64,000 nt of DNA from Dysgonomonas sp. BGC7 (GTDB taxonomy: Bacteria > Bacteroidota > Bacteroidia > Bacteroidales > Dysgonomonadaceae), in assembly GCF_001261735.1 (NCBI RefSeq), contig NZ_CVRP01000008.1:94424-158423 (forward strand), read 5' to 3'. Each line of letters opens with the position of its first letter. The first letter of the stretch is position 1. The position numbers and the translations under genes are program-made. The notes under the pieces were generated by a model that made no database searches, had not been told where the DNA came from, and saw only the letters and a list, made by a program, of their open reading frames with translations. This document shows, piece after piece, positions 1 to 10,036 of the stretch.

Positions 1-1
1 T

Positions 2-340
2 TTGTATAACGACTTGAGTGTGGCCATCCTTAAGAATTCGGAGACAGAGAAACCTGATAAGTTCCTTACTAATTTGGCAAACACAATATTAAAGAAAAAT
101 AATCCTGATAAAGAAAAATCAAACCCTAGAGAATCTTATATTTATATAGATAGAGATCCTTACCATTCTACATTTAATTATTTCTGGCAGATCTTACAGC
201 CCGCTATTGTGGAATCGGTAGGAGTATCTCAAAGCAAGCAAAACTTCATAAAGAAAGCCTCAGGCTTTTTTACTAAGGTCAAGGCCTTTTTTACAGGAAA
301 AGGGAAAGACAAAAAGAAGAGTGAAGATACGGCTGAATAA
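2..340 (+). CDS. C-terminal end of an unidentified protein (partial)
   Basis: The reading frame is open from the window edge, so only the last 112 residues are visible. The tail holds a Tyr/Ile-rich stretch, then 'FFTKVKAFFTGKGKDKKK', a basic amphipathic end. The layout of a terminal 'PYHSTFNYFWQIL' segment followed by a lysine-rich tail recalls large AsmA/DUF748-like envelope proteins of Bacteroidales, but this is a resemblance from memory and not proven. The gene converges on the radical SAM gene, whose end lies 39 bases downstream. No function is assigned. Confidence 0.6.
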   Translation: MYNDLSVAILKNSETEKPDKFLTNLANTILKKNNPDKEKSNPRESYIYIDRDPYHSTFNYFWQILQPAIVESVGVSQSKQNFIKKASGFFTKVKAFFTGKGKDKKKSEDTAE

Positions 341-379
341 ATTAAGTTTTGCAATTACCCAACAATCATCACTGTCGGC

Positions 380-1303
380 TTACTGTTTATACATTTTACC
401 TTGGGAAGTATTTCTTTCCTCAAATCTCTTTAATATTTTTGCAGTAAATTCGAAGTTCTTAAGCCCCCAATCAGGAGCAATCAGAAGCTGTTTGGGCGAT
501 TGAGATATAAAGCGTTCTATAATAAAGTCCGGATTCAGCCTTTCTGCAAAATCAATACAAAGATCAATATATTCATCTACTTCAAATAAATCAAACCAGT
601 CGGGATGTTCCCTGTATTGTCTTGCCATCACAGTTCCTTTTATCAGTTGTAGCTGATGTAGTTTGACTGTAGTCAGAGGCAGTCGCGATATTTCGTCAGC
701 ATGAGCCAATATCTGATCTTTGGTTTCGTGCGGTAGTCCTAAGATAAGATGAGCGCCCGTATAAATCCCCTTGGCAGCAGTTTTTTCTATAGCATCTACA
801 CTTTCAGCATGAGTGTGTCCCCTATTTATAAAGTTGAGAGTAGAGTCAAGCGTCGACTCCAGTCCATATTCTATGATAAGAAATGTCCGTTTGTTCAATT
901 CTGCGAAATAATCGAGTAGTTCGTCAGGCATACAGTCAGGACGCGTTCCTATAATCAGTCCCACTACATCGGGATAAGACAAGGCTTCCTCATACAATCC
1001 TATAAGCTTATCTATACTGTCATAGGTATTAGTGTAGGACTGAAAATATGCCAGATATTTCATTTCAGGATATTTGTACGAGAAAAAAGCAATTCCATCT
1101 TTCAACTGATCGCTTACAGTACGCTGTTTGCCTCCATATCCGGGGCTAAAGCTTTGGTTGTTACAATAAGTGCAGCCTCCTACCGCTTTTGAGCCATCCC
1201 TGTTGGGACATGTAAAACCGGCGTTTATGGATATCTTTTGTACTTTATATGGAAAGTGTTTTGTGAGAAGTTCACCAAACTCTTTGTAAAACTTATTCTT
1301 CAT
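380..1303 (-). CDS. TIGR01212-type radical SAM protein (YhcC/YtqA-like)
   Basis: This encodes a radical S-adenosylmethionine protein of the YhcC/YtqA family (TIGR01212), cytoplasmic and of poorly defined substrate. The N-terminal motif 'CPNRDGSKAVGGCTYCNN' holds the CxxxxxxxxCxxC-type cluster ligands typical of this family, and 'GLESTLDSTLNFINRGHT' and 'GAHLILGLPHET' are the usual barrel motifs. I chose the ATG at 1303 (MKNKFYKEF) rather than the upstream in-frame start, because family members begin at this point. At about 307 residues the length is normal. It stands alone, converging on the partial gene at the left edge. Confidence 0.9.
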   Translation of the reverse strand: MKNKFYKEFGELLTKHFPYKVQKISINAGFTCPNRDGSKAVGGCTYCNNQSFSPGYGGKQRTVSDQLKDGIAFFSYKYPEMKYLAYFQSYTNTYDSIDKLIGLYEEALSYPDVVGLIIGTRPDCMPDELLDYFAELNKRTFLIIEYGLESTLDSTLNFINRGHTHAESVDAIEKTAAKGIYTGAHLILGLPHETKDQILAHADEISRLPLTTVKLHQLQLIKGTVMARQYREHPDWFDLFEVDEYIDLCIDFAERLNPDFIIERFISQSPKQLLIAPDWGLKNFEFTAKILKRFEERNTSQGKMYKQ

Positions 1304-1555
1304 CAGTTTTGTTTCTATTTGTCTGCAAAGATACAGCAAAGCAGCTATTCTACATTATAGCATCAACTTTTTAAGATTCTTTTGCGGAGATCAGCAAGGG
1401 AAACATTTTTTAAGTTTTATAAACATTATGTCACGCAACACATCTCGCTTTTTCCGGTCTCTGTAATAGATGATAATATAAAATCCGGAATTTTTTGAAA
1501 GAGGTGATATCACACTAACCTAATTAAACCATTTTGTTAATTAAAAAAATTAATC

Positions 1556-2041
1556 ATGAAATTAAGAAAATTTCTTGGCTTGTTCCTTTGCACCCTTTTA
1601 GTTAGTTCTGCTTTTATAGCTTGTAGTAGCGATGATGATGAAATTCCTGAAGAGAAACATCCTGTAACCATTTTCGGAACATGGAAGTATGATAAGAAAG
1701 AAGCTTTGGTAGAGGTGAAAGATCCGGAGATAGAAAAAGCTGTAACCGATGCTATACTAGGCTTAGATTTAGGAGAGAGTAATATCTATGTGTTTAGCGT
1801 GGATGGTAAATTCAAATTTAAAGAGGCTCTCGAAGCAGAGGAAGTTGCAGGTACTTATACTGTAGATGGAGAAAAGCTTACATTGACAAGCGGAGAGGAT
1901 TCTAATACAGTTACTTTCAAGTCAGATACAATCTATGTATCAAATGATGTAAAATCTATCGTTGCTAAACAATTAGATATAGATGAAACCGAAATAGTGA
2001 AGGCAATAAAAGTTAATGGATTTGGAGAGATGACTAGATAG
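1556..2041 (+). CDS. Lipocalin-like small lipoprotein
   Basis: This is a 161-residue exported lipoprotein. The N-terminus is a lipoprotein signal ending in the lipobox 'SSAFIAC', followed by the acidic 'SSDDDEIPEE' stretch typical of surface-exposed Bacteroidetes lipoproteins. The body begins 'IFGTWKYDKKEALVEV' and has alternating strands ('GKFKFKEALEAEEVAGTYTV'), the pattern of Bacteroidetes lipocalin-like lipoproteins. The ligand is unknown. The gene stands alone between the radical SAM gene and the peptidase operon. A strong hairpin with a T-run lies 230 bases downstream. Confidence 0.7.
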   Translation: MKLRKFLGLFLCTLLVSSAFIACSSDDDEIPEEKHPVTIFGTWKYDKKEALVEVKDPEIEKAVTDAILGLDLGESNIYVFSVDGKFKFKEALEAEEVAGTYTVDGEKLTLTSGEDSNTVTFKSDTIYVSNDVKSIVAKQLDIDETEIVKAIKVNGFGEMTR

Positions 2042-2270
2042 GATAGAGTGAGTAAAATTATTCTAATCTGACCTTTCCCTAGAACAGGTTTAGGGGTTTT
2101 GAGATGTAGGGAATATATTAAATTGCAGAGAAGGTTTAATGATTTGTTTCAACTATATAACTGGATGTTCTTTATACGTATCAAGGCAATAAAGAGATCT
2201 GCAATTGTAATATTCTTTTAAAGATAAATTGATCTTTTAAGTCCTCGTCTCACTATTCCTAAACATAAAG

Positions 2271-2318
2271 AATCTGCAAGAATGTTTACTTTTCAGTATC
2301 GATTCTTGCAGATTTTTT
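2271..2318 (+). terminator. Intrinsic terminator between convergent genes
   Basis: There is a 13-bp perfect stem (AATCTGCAAGAAT paired with ATTCTTGCAGATT, 2271-2283 with 2302-2314), an 18-base loop and a run of six T. It lies between the plus-strand lipoprotein gene and the end of the minus-strand peptidase gene, so it can stop transcription from the left and may also serve the peptidase operon. Confidence 0.75.
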
Positions 2319-2331
2319 GTTATATCAAAGA

Positions 2332-4536
2332 CTATGAAGCAATATTTTTATTAAGTATGATATTCTTTGTTTTCAGTGCCTGATATACTAAATCTTGTTT
2401 GTCAGAGTGCTGTATAATATCATCACACAAAGAGATTATTTCTGTATTTCTGTATGAAAGTTGAAACCAGCTTAATGCCTCAAGCATCATTATTCTGAGA
2501 GACAAATCCTCAGACTCATCTTTCGCAAAGTTTATATAATCAGAAAGCAAATAATGATTATTCATATTCCTTATATAGCGGATCGCATTTTCTCTTTCTT
2601 TTATCTTACCTTCCTTCCTTTTCATCTCTTTCATGTAATCCGAAGAAGTTTTGGCTTTAGACAGGATTGAAGCTGTAATCCTTTCGCGTGTTTGTTCTTT
2701 ATCTAGCAAATTAGTATTGGTAGCTAATTGTTTGTTAAGCTCTACGATAATGATTGCTGGATCATAGAAGCTCAATGCTGTAGAAGACTTATACATAACT
2801 CGCTTAGATGTTGCATCAAATATCTGAGAATATATAATAGCAGGTAACAGTTCGGGAGAGCCGTTCTTTCCAATAAACTCCATCCCAAGTCGGCGTACTA
2901 ATTCATAAGGATCAGAAACTGTAGCTTTAAGAACCTCTATGAAGTCATTATTGTTGAAGAAAGCTAATAGGTTTACACATTCCATGCGTACTGCGCCAAA
3001 TTCAGATTTGAAGTAAGTTTCTTTCAATAATTTAGATAACTGCGGATAATTATTTTCTGATAGAATTTTTAATGCAATAGCCTGTATATCGGAATTAGGA
3101 TTGTTTAGTAAGCTTTTCCAGTAGTTAAAGTTTTTCGATTGGAGAACTAAGCTTTTATTTAATCCTAAATCTGAACCAGAAGGGGAGAATCTGAATGTGG
3201 GGTCCCCTAGAAGATGAGTTTCCAGATAATTGATATGTTTAGCCCATAGTCCGACTCTGACCCCTTGTCCTAATAGACCAATGAATTCGTTGGGGAATTT
3301 GTCTTGTAAAGAGTTTACACTATTGCCAAGAGCTACAATGGTCTTTCCTGAACCGAAGATATATGCAGCTGCAATATATTCATCGTTATTAAATGAGCCG
3401 TTATAGCAGGCATCGAACATAACGAAACGAGCATTGGGGTTGATGTTATATAGGTCAGATAAATGAATATCCATATTTTGCTCCAGTATAGAATCTGCAC
3501 TATTTAGTGAGTCTGACAAGTTGCACCAGTCGCGAGGGACATTTAGATATTTTGTATAATAGTCTATTGTTTCATCTAAATCTTTCTTTTTGCGCAGAGC
3601 TGTTCTTATTTTTCCTCTCAAATAATATTTTATTGTTTCTACGGCTTCTGTAGGATTGTCTGTAGATGGATATGCACTTATATATTGTAAATCGCTGCTG
3701 CCATGTTCATGAAAGAGGGCAACATCAAGATTATCTCGTTGAATTTCTGATAATAAATCAAATTTGTAAGGAAATTTACTTTCAAATGCAAGAAATTTGA
3801 CTTGGCTTCCTGCCTTGAATAATTGAGGAAGTTGTTCTCGGAGAGAGATTTGTTCTCCTGACCATGCTTCTAAAGCTTCAGAGTTGTACCCATGTCCTCT
3901 AAACATCATAAGGTTATCCAGCTTATTAGACGCATTACGTTCTGCAACTACTTTTTTTAAGTATGCGTCTATTTGTTCATATTTATTCTTTCCGTTTTCT
4001 ATTACAGGAGGTTTGATACGTGCAGAATAGATATCTGACTGTAGGCGCATAGCAGAGGTGGCTTCTAGAGAATAATAATATAATTGAGGATTTTTCTCAT
4101 CTTTCTTTATTAATTTGAAGTGTAGATCAAAGTCGTCATAGAATCTGTCAGATGGGATCGAAGAGCGAGTCCATGCCATTCTTTGATCCATCTTGAATGC
4201 GCTGGATAAATGCTGTCCATCTCGAACCATGACAATAGGAATATCTCCTATTAATACACAGCCTTCAAGTCTTGTTGTTTCTTTGTACATATTCAATAGG
4301 GTCTGCCGTATTTCGTCAGCGCTGCCACCTTCGTCTATTAAGATATAGGCTGCTAATCCCTCCCTCAGGAGCATATCTCTATAGGCATTTATCGAATTTG
4401 TTGTCTGGTCGTATGTCTTTTTATCGACAACAATGGCAAAGGATGTATCATATTTGCCTGTCGGTTTTACAGTCTTCACCTGTCCCAGTATGAATATAGG
4501 ACATAGAAGAAGTGTAAAAAGAATAATTTTTTTCAT
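2332..4536 (-). CDS. Gingipain-like C25 cysteine peptidase with HEAT-like C-terminal region
   Basis: This is a secreted cysteine peptidase of the C25 (gingipain) clan, 734 residues with an N-terminal signal peptide. The catalytic pair is visible: His in 'LFHEHGSSD' (residues 276-278) and Cys in 'MFDACYNGSF' (Cys377), followed by 'LLGDPTFRF', the usual end of the domain. Residues from about 470 to 734 are helical repeats that look like HEAT/armadillo units ('LSENNYPQLSKLLKE', 'LRIMMLEALSWFQ'). I see no C-terminal Por sorting domain, which gingipains carry, so it may stay in the periplasm or be a lipid- or partner-bound form. It is the last gene of the operon that starts with the TonB receptor. 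It may process the substrate of, or a partner in, that receptor system; this is inference. Confidence 0.82.
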   Translation of the reverse strand: MKKIILFTLLLCPIFILGQVKTVKPTGKYDTSFAIVVDKKTYDQTTNSINAYRDMLLREGLAAYILIDEGGSADEIRQTLLNMYKETTRLEGCVLIGDIPIVMVRDGQHLSSAFKMDQRMAWTRSSIPSDRFYDDFDLHFKLIKKDEKNPQLYYYSLEATSAMRLQSDIYSARIKPPVIENGKNKYEQIDAYLKKVVAERNASNKLDNLMMFRGHGYNSEALEAWSGEQISLREQLPQLFKAGSQVKFLAFESKFPYKFDLLSEIQRDNLDVALFHEHGSSDLQYISAYPSTDNPTEAVETIKYYLRGKIRTALRKKKDLDETIDYYTKYLNVPRDWCNLSDSLNSADSILEQNMDIHLSDLYNINPNARFVMFDACYNGSFNNDEYIAAAYIFGSGKTIVALGNSVNSLQDKFPNEFIGLLGQGVRVGLWAKHINYLETHLLGDPTFRFSPSGSDLGLNKSLVLQSKNFNYWKSLLNNPNSDIQAIALKILSENNYPQLSKLLKETYFKSEFGAVRMECVNLLAFFNNNDFIEVLKATVSDPYELVRRLGMEFIGKNGSPELLPAIIYSQIFDATSKRVMYKSSTALSFYDPAIIIVELNKQLATNTNLLDKEQTRERITASILSKAKTSSDYMKEMKRKEGKIKERENAIRYIRNMNNHYLLSDYINFAKDESEDLSLRIMMLEALSWFQLSYRNTEIISLCDDIIQHSDKQDLVYQALKTKNIILNKNIAS

Positions 4537-4566
4537 TTCTCGATTATTTTTTTAGTTGATCTTTTC

Positions 4567-6153
4567 TTATAACATAAATCCGATTGAAATTGTAGCATTT
4601 CCTCTTCTTTTATTCTCTATTTGTGGAATAAAATATCCTGAAGCTTTAGCATAAGCCTCTATCTTTTTATTGCTAATAGAAAGAGGGAACGAATGTTGCA
4701 AGTCTGCACCTATTTTCCAATAGTTGGCAGACAAAACTGAATAATCGGCAACAAGTAATTCTTTTACGATTTTATGGTCAGGTTTTAGACCTCCATAAAA
4801 CAGATTGCAATCAGATGCCTTTGAGTATGTAACATCTGCTCCTATGAGAATACTCCCTTTCCATGGAAGGAATTTTGTTTTCAGATTATATTTTCCATGC
4901 AAGTTTAAGTTATATCTTCCTATATCTTGTTTCGATTTACCAACACCCTGTTGAGGAAGAAGATATTCTTCTTTGTAGGATAGGTATGTTAATGTTGTTC
5001 CTACATTCCAATCATATCCATTCTTATTGGTCAAGAACAAATCATAGTTCATTTTATACATCTGATTTTTCATTGAATAGCGTTTTTTCTTGTAAGATAT
5101 GACGTATTCAGAAGCATCATTAGGATCTACTTTCTTATCATAAAATAATCCGTCTGTACTAGACAAAGATAAATCTAAGTTTATCTTATGCACACTTTCT
5201 TGGTTATTGATAACTAATGCCGAAGAAGCATGATATATGTCCGTAAGTGTTTTTCCAGTATTAAGTAGTTGATTTGATCCGTCTATCACATCCTCATAAG
5301 CTTCTTTATATCCTGCATTGAAAATGAAATTGCGATTATTGACATTATGCCCATATTGTATTTCAAACCCAGTAGTATTTCCTTTGTATTCACGTCTTGC
5401 ACTTCTTGTTGTTGTTTCCTCGAATGCACCTACTCCATATAATTTATAGATAATTTGTGCATAATCGCTATATTCAAGGCTGATACTGGAAGTCTCTCTC
5501 TGATTCTTGAAATAAAATGTAGCTCCTATATTGTTTTTATTATCCAGTGCCCATACTAGAGATGGGGTTACAGTGAGTTGGTAAAAGGTGTTTAATGGAC
5601 GAGGATCTAATTGCTTTGCTCCTGTAGACACTTTATAATTGAAGCCTATTCCTGCAAAAATTTGATTGAATATTTTACGAGAAGATGCCTTCGCTGAAAG
5701 ATTGTAGTATTGTAATTTCCATTCGGAAGACCGATCATCAGCTATTATAAACGGATTTCCTCTGAAAGGGTCTATTATGGATGCATTAAAACGGCTATCT
5801 TCTTTGGATTCGTTTTCAAAAGAAAACTTACCCCATAAGTATCCTCCATAAAGAGGGATTAGTCCTTCTGCATTGAATAAGAAACCTGTATTCTTTTTTC
5901 CTTCTTGTTGGCGTCGAAAATCCCCTTTTGTATAAGAATATCCTCCATAGACGTTGGTATATTGCATTTGTTTAGATGAACTTAATCCAGCGGCATTTTG
6001 TGTCTCAAACCACAAATTTGTTGAATGAAATAAATCTAAAGAGGATGGGGTTACTGAATTTTCTGAAGGTATGTATTGAGCATTTACATTTGTAAATCCT
6101 GAAAGAAAACAAAGTATAAAGGATAATGTATATAATCTTATTGAGTAATTCAT
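4567..6153 (-). CDS. DUF6850-like outer-membrane beta-barrel protein
   Basis: This is a 528-residue protein with a signal peptide ending near 'NVNAQ', then a long run of alternating beta strands with Tyr/Asn-rich turns, ending in an aromatic residue-containing strand ('GNATISIGFML'). The opening 'LWFETQNAAGL' and the overall layout match what I recall as the DUF6850 family of Bacteroidetes outer-membrane barrels. The role is unknown. It lies 18 bases after the DUF4876-like gene and 30 bases before the C25 peptidase gene, so the four genes are probably one transcript. It could be the channel partner of the neighbouring lipoprotein. Confidence 0.72.
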   Translation of the reverse strand: MNYSIRLYTLSFILCFLSGFTNVNAQYIPSENSVTPSSLDLFHSTNLWFETQNAAGLSSSKQMQYTNVYGGYSYTKGDFRRQQEGKKNTGFLFNAEGLIPLYGGYLWGKFSFENESKEDSRFNASIIDPFRGNPFIIADDRSSEWKLQYYNLSAKASSRKIFNQIFAGIGFNYKVSTGAKQLDPRPLNTFYQLTVTPSLVWALDNKNNIGATFYFKNQRETSSISLEYSDYAQIIYKLYGVGAFEETTTRSARREYKGNTTGFEIQYGHNVNNRNFIFNAGYKEAYEDVIDGSNQLLNTGKTLTDIYHASSALVINNQESVHKINLDLSLSSTDGLFYDKKVDPNDASEYVISYKKKRYSMKNQMYKMNYDLFLTNKNGYDWNVGTTLTYLSYKEEYLLPQQGVGKSKQDIGRYNLNLHGKYNLKTKFLPWKGSILIGADVTYSKASDCNLFYGGLKPDHKIVKELLVADYSVLSANYWKIGADLQHSFPLSISNKKIEAYAKASGYFIPQIENKRRGNATISIGFML

Positions 6154-6171
6154 TGCTTTATCTATTTCTTA

Positions 6172-7374
6172 TTAGTTATTCAAATAACGTCTTATTTGTG
6201 GAGTATCCATTACCTCAAAATCTTCTGACGAATTATTTGTATCTTGAAATATAATACGCCCTTCAGGTGTCGTTTCTTTAATTTTGCGAGCAACACTCTT
6301 TGCAATCCAGCCTGCTCCAACAGTAGCAAAGCCTGCATCAATGGATGCTGGGAATTTTTTATCTAAATACTTGCTTTCGTCTGCTATACAATCTACTGCA
6401 TCAAGTACTGCTTTCTTTGGTATTTTTACACTTGCTTTTGTAGATCCTAGAGCATTGGATGGTAAAACAATGTCATTAGGATCGAAAGGATAATCTAACT
6501 TATATAAGATCATACCATTTCCACCATATGCTAAAGACCAAAATTTAGTAGTGGTGGTTTTGTATATTGCAATCATATTAGTTGCAGGGTAATCAAGAGG
6601 TGTACCACTCGTTTTTTCTACATAAGTTTCATAGTCTGAGCTGGTCAGATCAAGTCTACTGAGAGCGGTGGTGTGATTTGTTGCTGATATTGCAATTACT
6701 ATGCTTTTACCCGGTTCTAAAGGTACATCTTTTCCTGTTCCCGGTATCATCCATACTTCGTTACTGAATAAATTGTCTTTTGCTGCTTCACCAAAGTCGT
6801 AATCTACTTGTCCCGAGTGTGATGCATTAGCTAGACAGACACTATCTAAATATATGACTTCTTCAGAGTTGTTATATATTTCAAAGAACTTATCGTATAA
6901 GTAGTTTGAATTGGAATCGGTCTTAGATCCACAATAATACATTTCTTTGAATATGAGGAAGGACTCCATAGACTCTTCTATGTTTACAACGATTGGTTTA
7001 CCTTCTGTATAGTCATAAATCTCAACGTTGGAGAGGTTGGCATTAAGAACATAACTACTCTGTTTCCCATAAATCTCCATTGCTTCATCTTGAGTTAGCT
7101 TCCCGGTAACACTGATGATATATTGACCCGGAACAAGATTCTCTAATTTTATATCTTCTATCTTATATACCCTTTTTTCAAATACTTGCCCAAATCCACC
7201 TGAAAGATTGGTAAATTTAATTATTAGAGGATTTGAAAGGGTTCCGGTATAATCTCCTAGTTTGAGAGAAATAGTTGCTTTTACTTCTTTAAAGTCTTCA
7301 GTTTTTTCATCAGTACAAGAATTTGTCAAAATCAAAGCAACAATAAACAATAAGTATTTTGATATATATTCCAT
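6172..7374 (-). CDS. DUF4876-like lipoprotein
   Basis: This is a 400-residue lipoprotein. The signal ends in the lipobox 'VALILTNSC', then an Ig-like N-terminal part ('VKATISLKLGDYTGTLSNPL') and a larger domain with 'FKEMYYCGSKTDSNSNYLYDKFFEIYNNS' features typical of DUF4876 (the last segment is paraphrased by key residues CGS and FFEIYN). This domain is thought to be beta-sandwich, related to lamin-tail folds. It sits 28 bases after the TonB receptor, the position where a surface-exposed ligand-binding lipoprotein usually lies. The ligand is unknown. Confidence 0.75.
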   Translation of the reverse strand: MEYISKYLLFIVALILTNSCTDEKTEDFKEVKATISLKLGDYTGTLSNPLIIKFTNLSGGFGQVFEKRVYKIEDIKLENLVPGQYIISVTGKLTQDEAMEIYGKQSSYVLNANLSNVEIYDYTEGKPIVVNIEESMESFLIFKEMYYCGSKTDSNSNYLYDKFFEIYNNSEEVIYLDSVCLANASHSGQVDYDFGEAAKDNLFSNEVWMIPGTGKDVPLEPGKSIVIAISATNHTTALSRLDLTSSDYETYVEKTSGTPLDYPATNMIAIYKTTTTKFWSLAYGGNGMILYKLDYPFDPNDIVLPSNALGSTKASVKIPKKAVLDAVDCIADESKYLDKKFPASIDAGFATVGAGWIAKSVARKIKETTPEGRIIFQDTNNSSEDFEVMDTPQIRRYLNN

Positions 7375-7402
7375 AATTCTTCAAGTTATTTTTAATATTT
7401 TA

Positions 7403-10036
7403 TTACCAGGGTATTTTGGCGGATAATTCTAGTCCAAAGAAGATAGGGGGATTGAATTGATCATAATTACCATACCTTTTCGATTTGATACGTGGGTTGT
7501 AAGAAAATATATTATTAGCAAAGAAAGATACATTTATGTTTTGCCCTATTTCTTTTGTCAGATTCATATTGAAGCACCATAGTATAGGTAGCGATTCTTT
7601 TATGTGACGAGATGGTGCTACTGTACGTTTAATATCAGAAAATTTAGGATCAGATATTTTATCAGGGTCGAAGTCGTAACGCTTTCCATCGCTGAGAGAT
7701 ATGTAGGCAACTGGAATACTGTCATTTCCTAATATATTCTTGTCTTTATTTATCCAGGTAGTAGTTGCTGAAAGAGATATAACAAAACCTATTTCAGGAA
7801 TATTATGAACTAGTCTTAGTGTTGTTACAAAACGATCTCGTTGCGATTTCTCAGCCTTAGCTTCATATACACCTATGTTTTTAATATATGAAGGGTTAGT
7901 GATATTATTATTATAATAAAATTCTTGACTGCTATATGTCGTGTTTTTTATGTAACCTCCATTGAGGATAAATGATGTACGGATAGCATCGAATCGTCCC
8001 AAGTCGAGGTCGAAGTCAAAGCCTTTTGTTTCTGAGGCAATATTATTCTGAGGGGAATTATATGCTAGAAACAGGTTTTGAGTAGACGCGGCTAACCCCG
8101 CTCCTGTATTGGTGTATTTGGTGTATTCTATTCGACTGATGGCAGTGCCAAAGCCATATCCATTATTCATTTTATCCTGATATGCAGTTATGTGCAGAGA
8201 TTTATTGCCAAGAGATAAATCTATCCCTATTTCTGCTTTTTTACTTTTTGCTAATTTTAGGTCTTTATTTCGTGCGCTAAATGCTCTAGTTGTAGTTATG
8301 TGTAAATAATCTTCAGGAGCTACTGCGGGATTATTGGCATTGGTATAATTCTGTAAATCGAAATATGCCGTTTCCGGATACAAATAAGTTAGGGGTAAGG
8401 ATTTTACAACATGTCCATACCCTCCTCTGATAAAGAGCTTTTTCTTTATTATCTCAAAGGATGCGTTTAAACGGGGGGATATTTCACCTTTGATTTCTTT
8501 TTGTTTATCGTAACGCAATCCAGCCTGAAAGTTAAGGTCATGTCCATTTATATTTAGATTAAGATTCTCCTCTATAAATAACCCTAATTGTTTAATGAAT
8601 GGTATGTCTTTGAATGAACGCATACGTATAGCACGTGTATTATTTGAAACAGGAGGAGTGCTTTGGTCATAAGTTTTTCCTTTTCCGTTATTTCCTTCCG
8701 AACGGTAATCCCCTCCTACAAAAAACCTGTTTTTTGCTATTTCTCCAACAGAATTGGCAAAAGTAGCTCTAGTAGATAAAAATGTATTCCACTCTTTTCC
8801 GTCTATATTATAGTGCATTAGATATTCGTAAGGAAGAAAAATATTGTATGCATTTTTATCGCCTTCACTCCATTGTGTTATCGGCTTTCCGTCCACATCA
8901 TTAATTGATTGTCCTGGCCTATTAGTTACCACCGTACCATCGCTCATCGCTGTCGATATAATATTCGATGCATTACTTACCATGGTTTGATAAAATCCTT
9001 CACGGTCGGTATAGGATGTGGAAAATGTATAATGTATAGACTTAAACCACTCTTTGTTAAATTGATAAACACCATTTGTATTAAAACGAAAACCTTGATT
9101 GGTTGCAGATTTCTTTACTTTGTTTTTTATGTCATCTTCATCTTGCTTTTTATTGTCTTTTGAATATATAATATCCAAACTGGTATTTGTTCTTAATTTA
9201 TCGAATAAGGTGTTCGAATATAAGAATTTTGTTGTATACCGATCGTAAGTTTCCAAGGCTACAGTTTGTTTATCTGTAGAGTGTGCATAGTCGAGACTTA
9301 TGTTTAGATTTCCAGATTTTTCTCCAAGCTTATAACCCCCTGTTAATGATGTTTGTGTAATATTCGGATTGACTTTGAATCGCACTTGTAATGGAGATTT
9401 ACCTGCTTTCGATCTAATTATAACTGCTCCGGATGTTACATCTCCATACTGTACAGATGCTATACCTTTTATTACATCTATCGACTCAATGTTGTCAGTC
9501 GATATTTGCCGTAGATCAATACCAGATCCGGCAGATGTTTCAAAGTTTGCATTGTTTCCTGCAGTGGCAGTATTAAGTATCTGTAAATTTGCATTGTTAG
9601 AAATAGGAGCATTATCCATTATTATAGATGTACCCATACTATTCATCGCATTAACGGATTTAATAGCAGCTGTAGAATTAACTTTTCCATCCTCATAGTT
9701 ACGTAAAACTGCATTACTAACTCCTGCTAGAGATTGATTAGTTGGTACAGCTCCCGGCAAAAGATTTAGTACATCATTTAATGATGTGGCTTGAATATGA
9801 TCCATTGCAGATCTTGAAATAGTTGTTACAGGTACAGCTCCTTCTTGACGCTCTTTTGCTGTTACTTCAACTTCTTTAAGCCGCAAAGAGTTCTGTTCCA
9901 TATAAAAATTTCTACTTGTAGAAGAATCTACAACTATAGATTGGCTGACAGTTACCATTCCGAGACATTGAATTACTATTTTAGTATTTCCTTTAGAGAT
10001 ATTTTTAATGGTAAATGTTCCGGCTTTGTCTGTCAC
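7403..10036 (-). CDS. TonB-dependent receptor, 5' end truncated or frameshifted
   Basis: This is a large outer-membrane receptor with an intact plug ('LNDVLNLLPGAVP', 'IESIDVIKGIASVQYG') and a complete barrel ending 'FFGLELSAKIPW'. The readable frame starts only at a GTG inside the N-terminal carboxypeptidase-regulatory-like domain and has no signal peptide. In frame upstream the codons read EGVSIILPEYDLWG back to a stop at 10079-10081. In another frame just beyond it the codons read DVSHKPL, which fits the missing domain start if one A is added near 10078. No signal peptide is found upstream in any frame. The receptor therefore looks recently inactivated at its 5' end, or the sequence has an error here. 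It heads the DUF4876/DUF6850/C25 operon. Confidence 0.8.
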   Translation of the reverse strand: MTDKAGTFTIKNISKGNTKIVIQCLGMVTVSQSIVVDSSTSRNFYMEQNSLRLKEVEVTAKERQEGAVPVTTISRSAMDHIQATSLNDVLNLLPGAVPTNQSLAGVSNAVLRNYEDGKVNSTAAIKSVNAMNSMGTSIIMDNAPISNNANLQILNTATAGNNANFETSAGSGIDLRQISTDNIESIDVIKGIASVQYGDVTSGAVIIRSKAGKSPLQVRFKVNPNITQTSLTGGYKLGEKSGNLNISLDYAHSTDKQTVALETYDRYTTKFLYSNTLFDKLRTNTSLDIIYSKDNKKQDEDDIKNKVKKSATNQGFRFNTNGVYQFNKEWFKSIHYTFSTSYTDREGFYQTMVSNASNIISTAMSDGTVVTNRPGQSINDVDGKPITQWSEGDKNAYNIFLPYEYLMHYNIDGKEWNTFLSTRATFANSVGEIAKNRFFVGGDYRSEGNNGKGKTYDQSTPPVSNNTRAIRMRSFKDIPFIKQLGLFIEENLNLNINGHDLNFQAGLRYDKQKEIKGEISPRLNASFEIIKKKLFIRGGYGHVVKSLPLTYLYPETAYFDLQNYTNANNPAVAPEDYLHITTTRAFSARNKDLKLAKSKKAEIGIDLSLGNKSLHITAYQDKMNNGYGFGTAISRIEYTKYTNTGAGLAASTQNLFLAYNSPQNNIASETKGFDFDLDLGRFDAIRTSFILNGGYIKNTTYSSQEFYYNNNITNPSYIKNIGVYEAKAEKSQRDRFVTTLRLVHNIPEIGFVISLSATTTWINKDKNILGNDSIPVAYISLSDGKRYDFDPDKISDPKFSDIKRTVAPSRHIKESLPILWCFNMNLTKEIGQNINVSFFANNIFSYNPRIKSKRYGNYDQFNPPIFFGLELSAKIPW

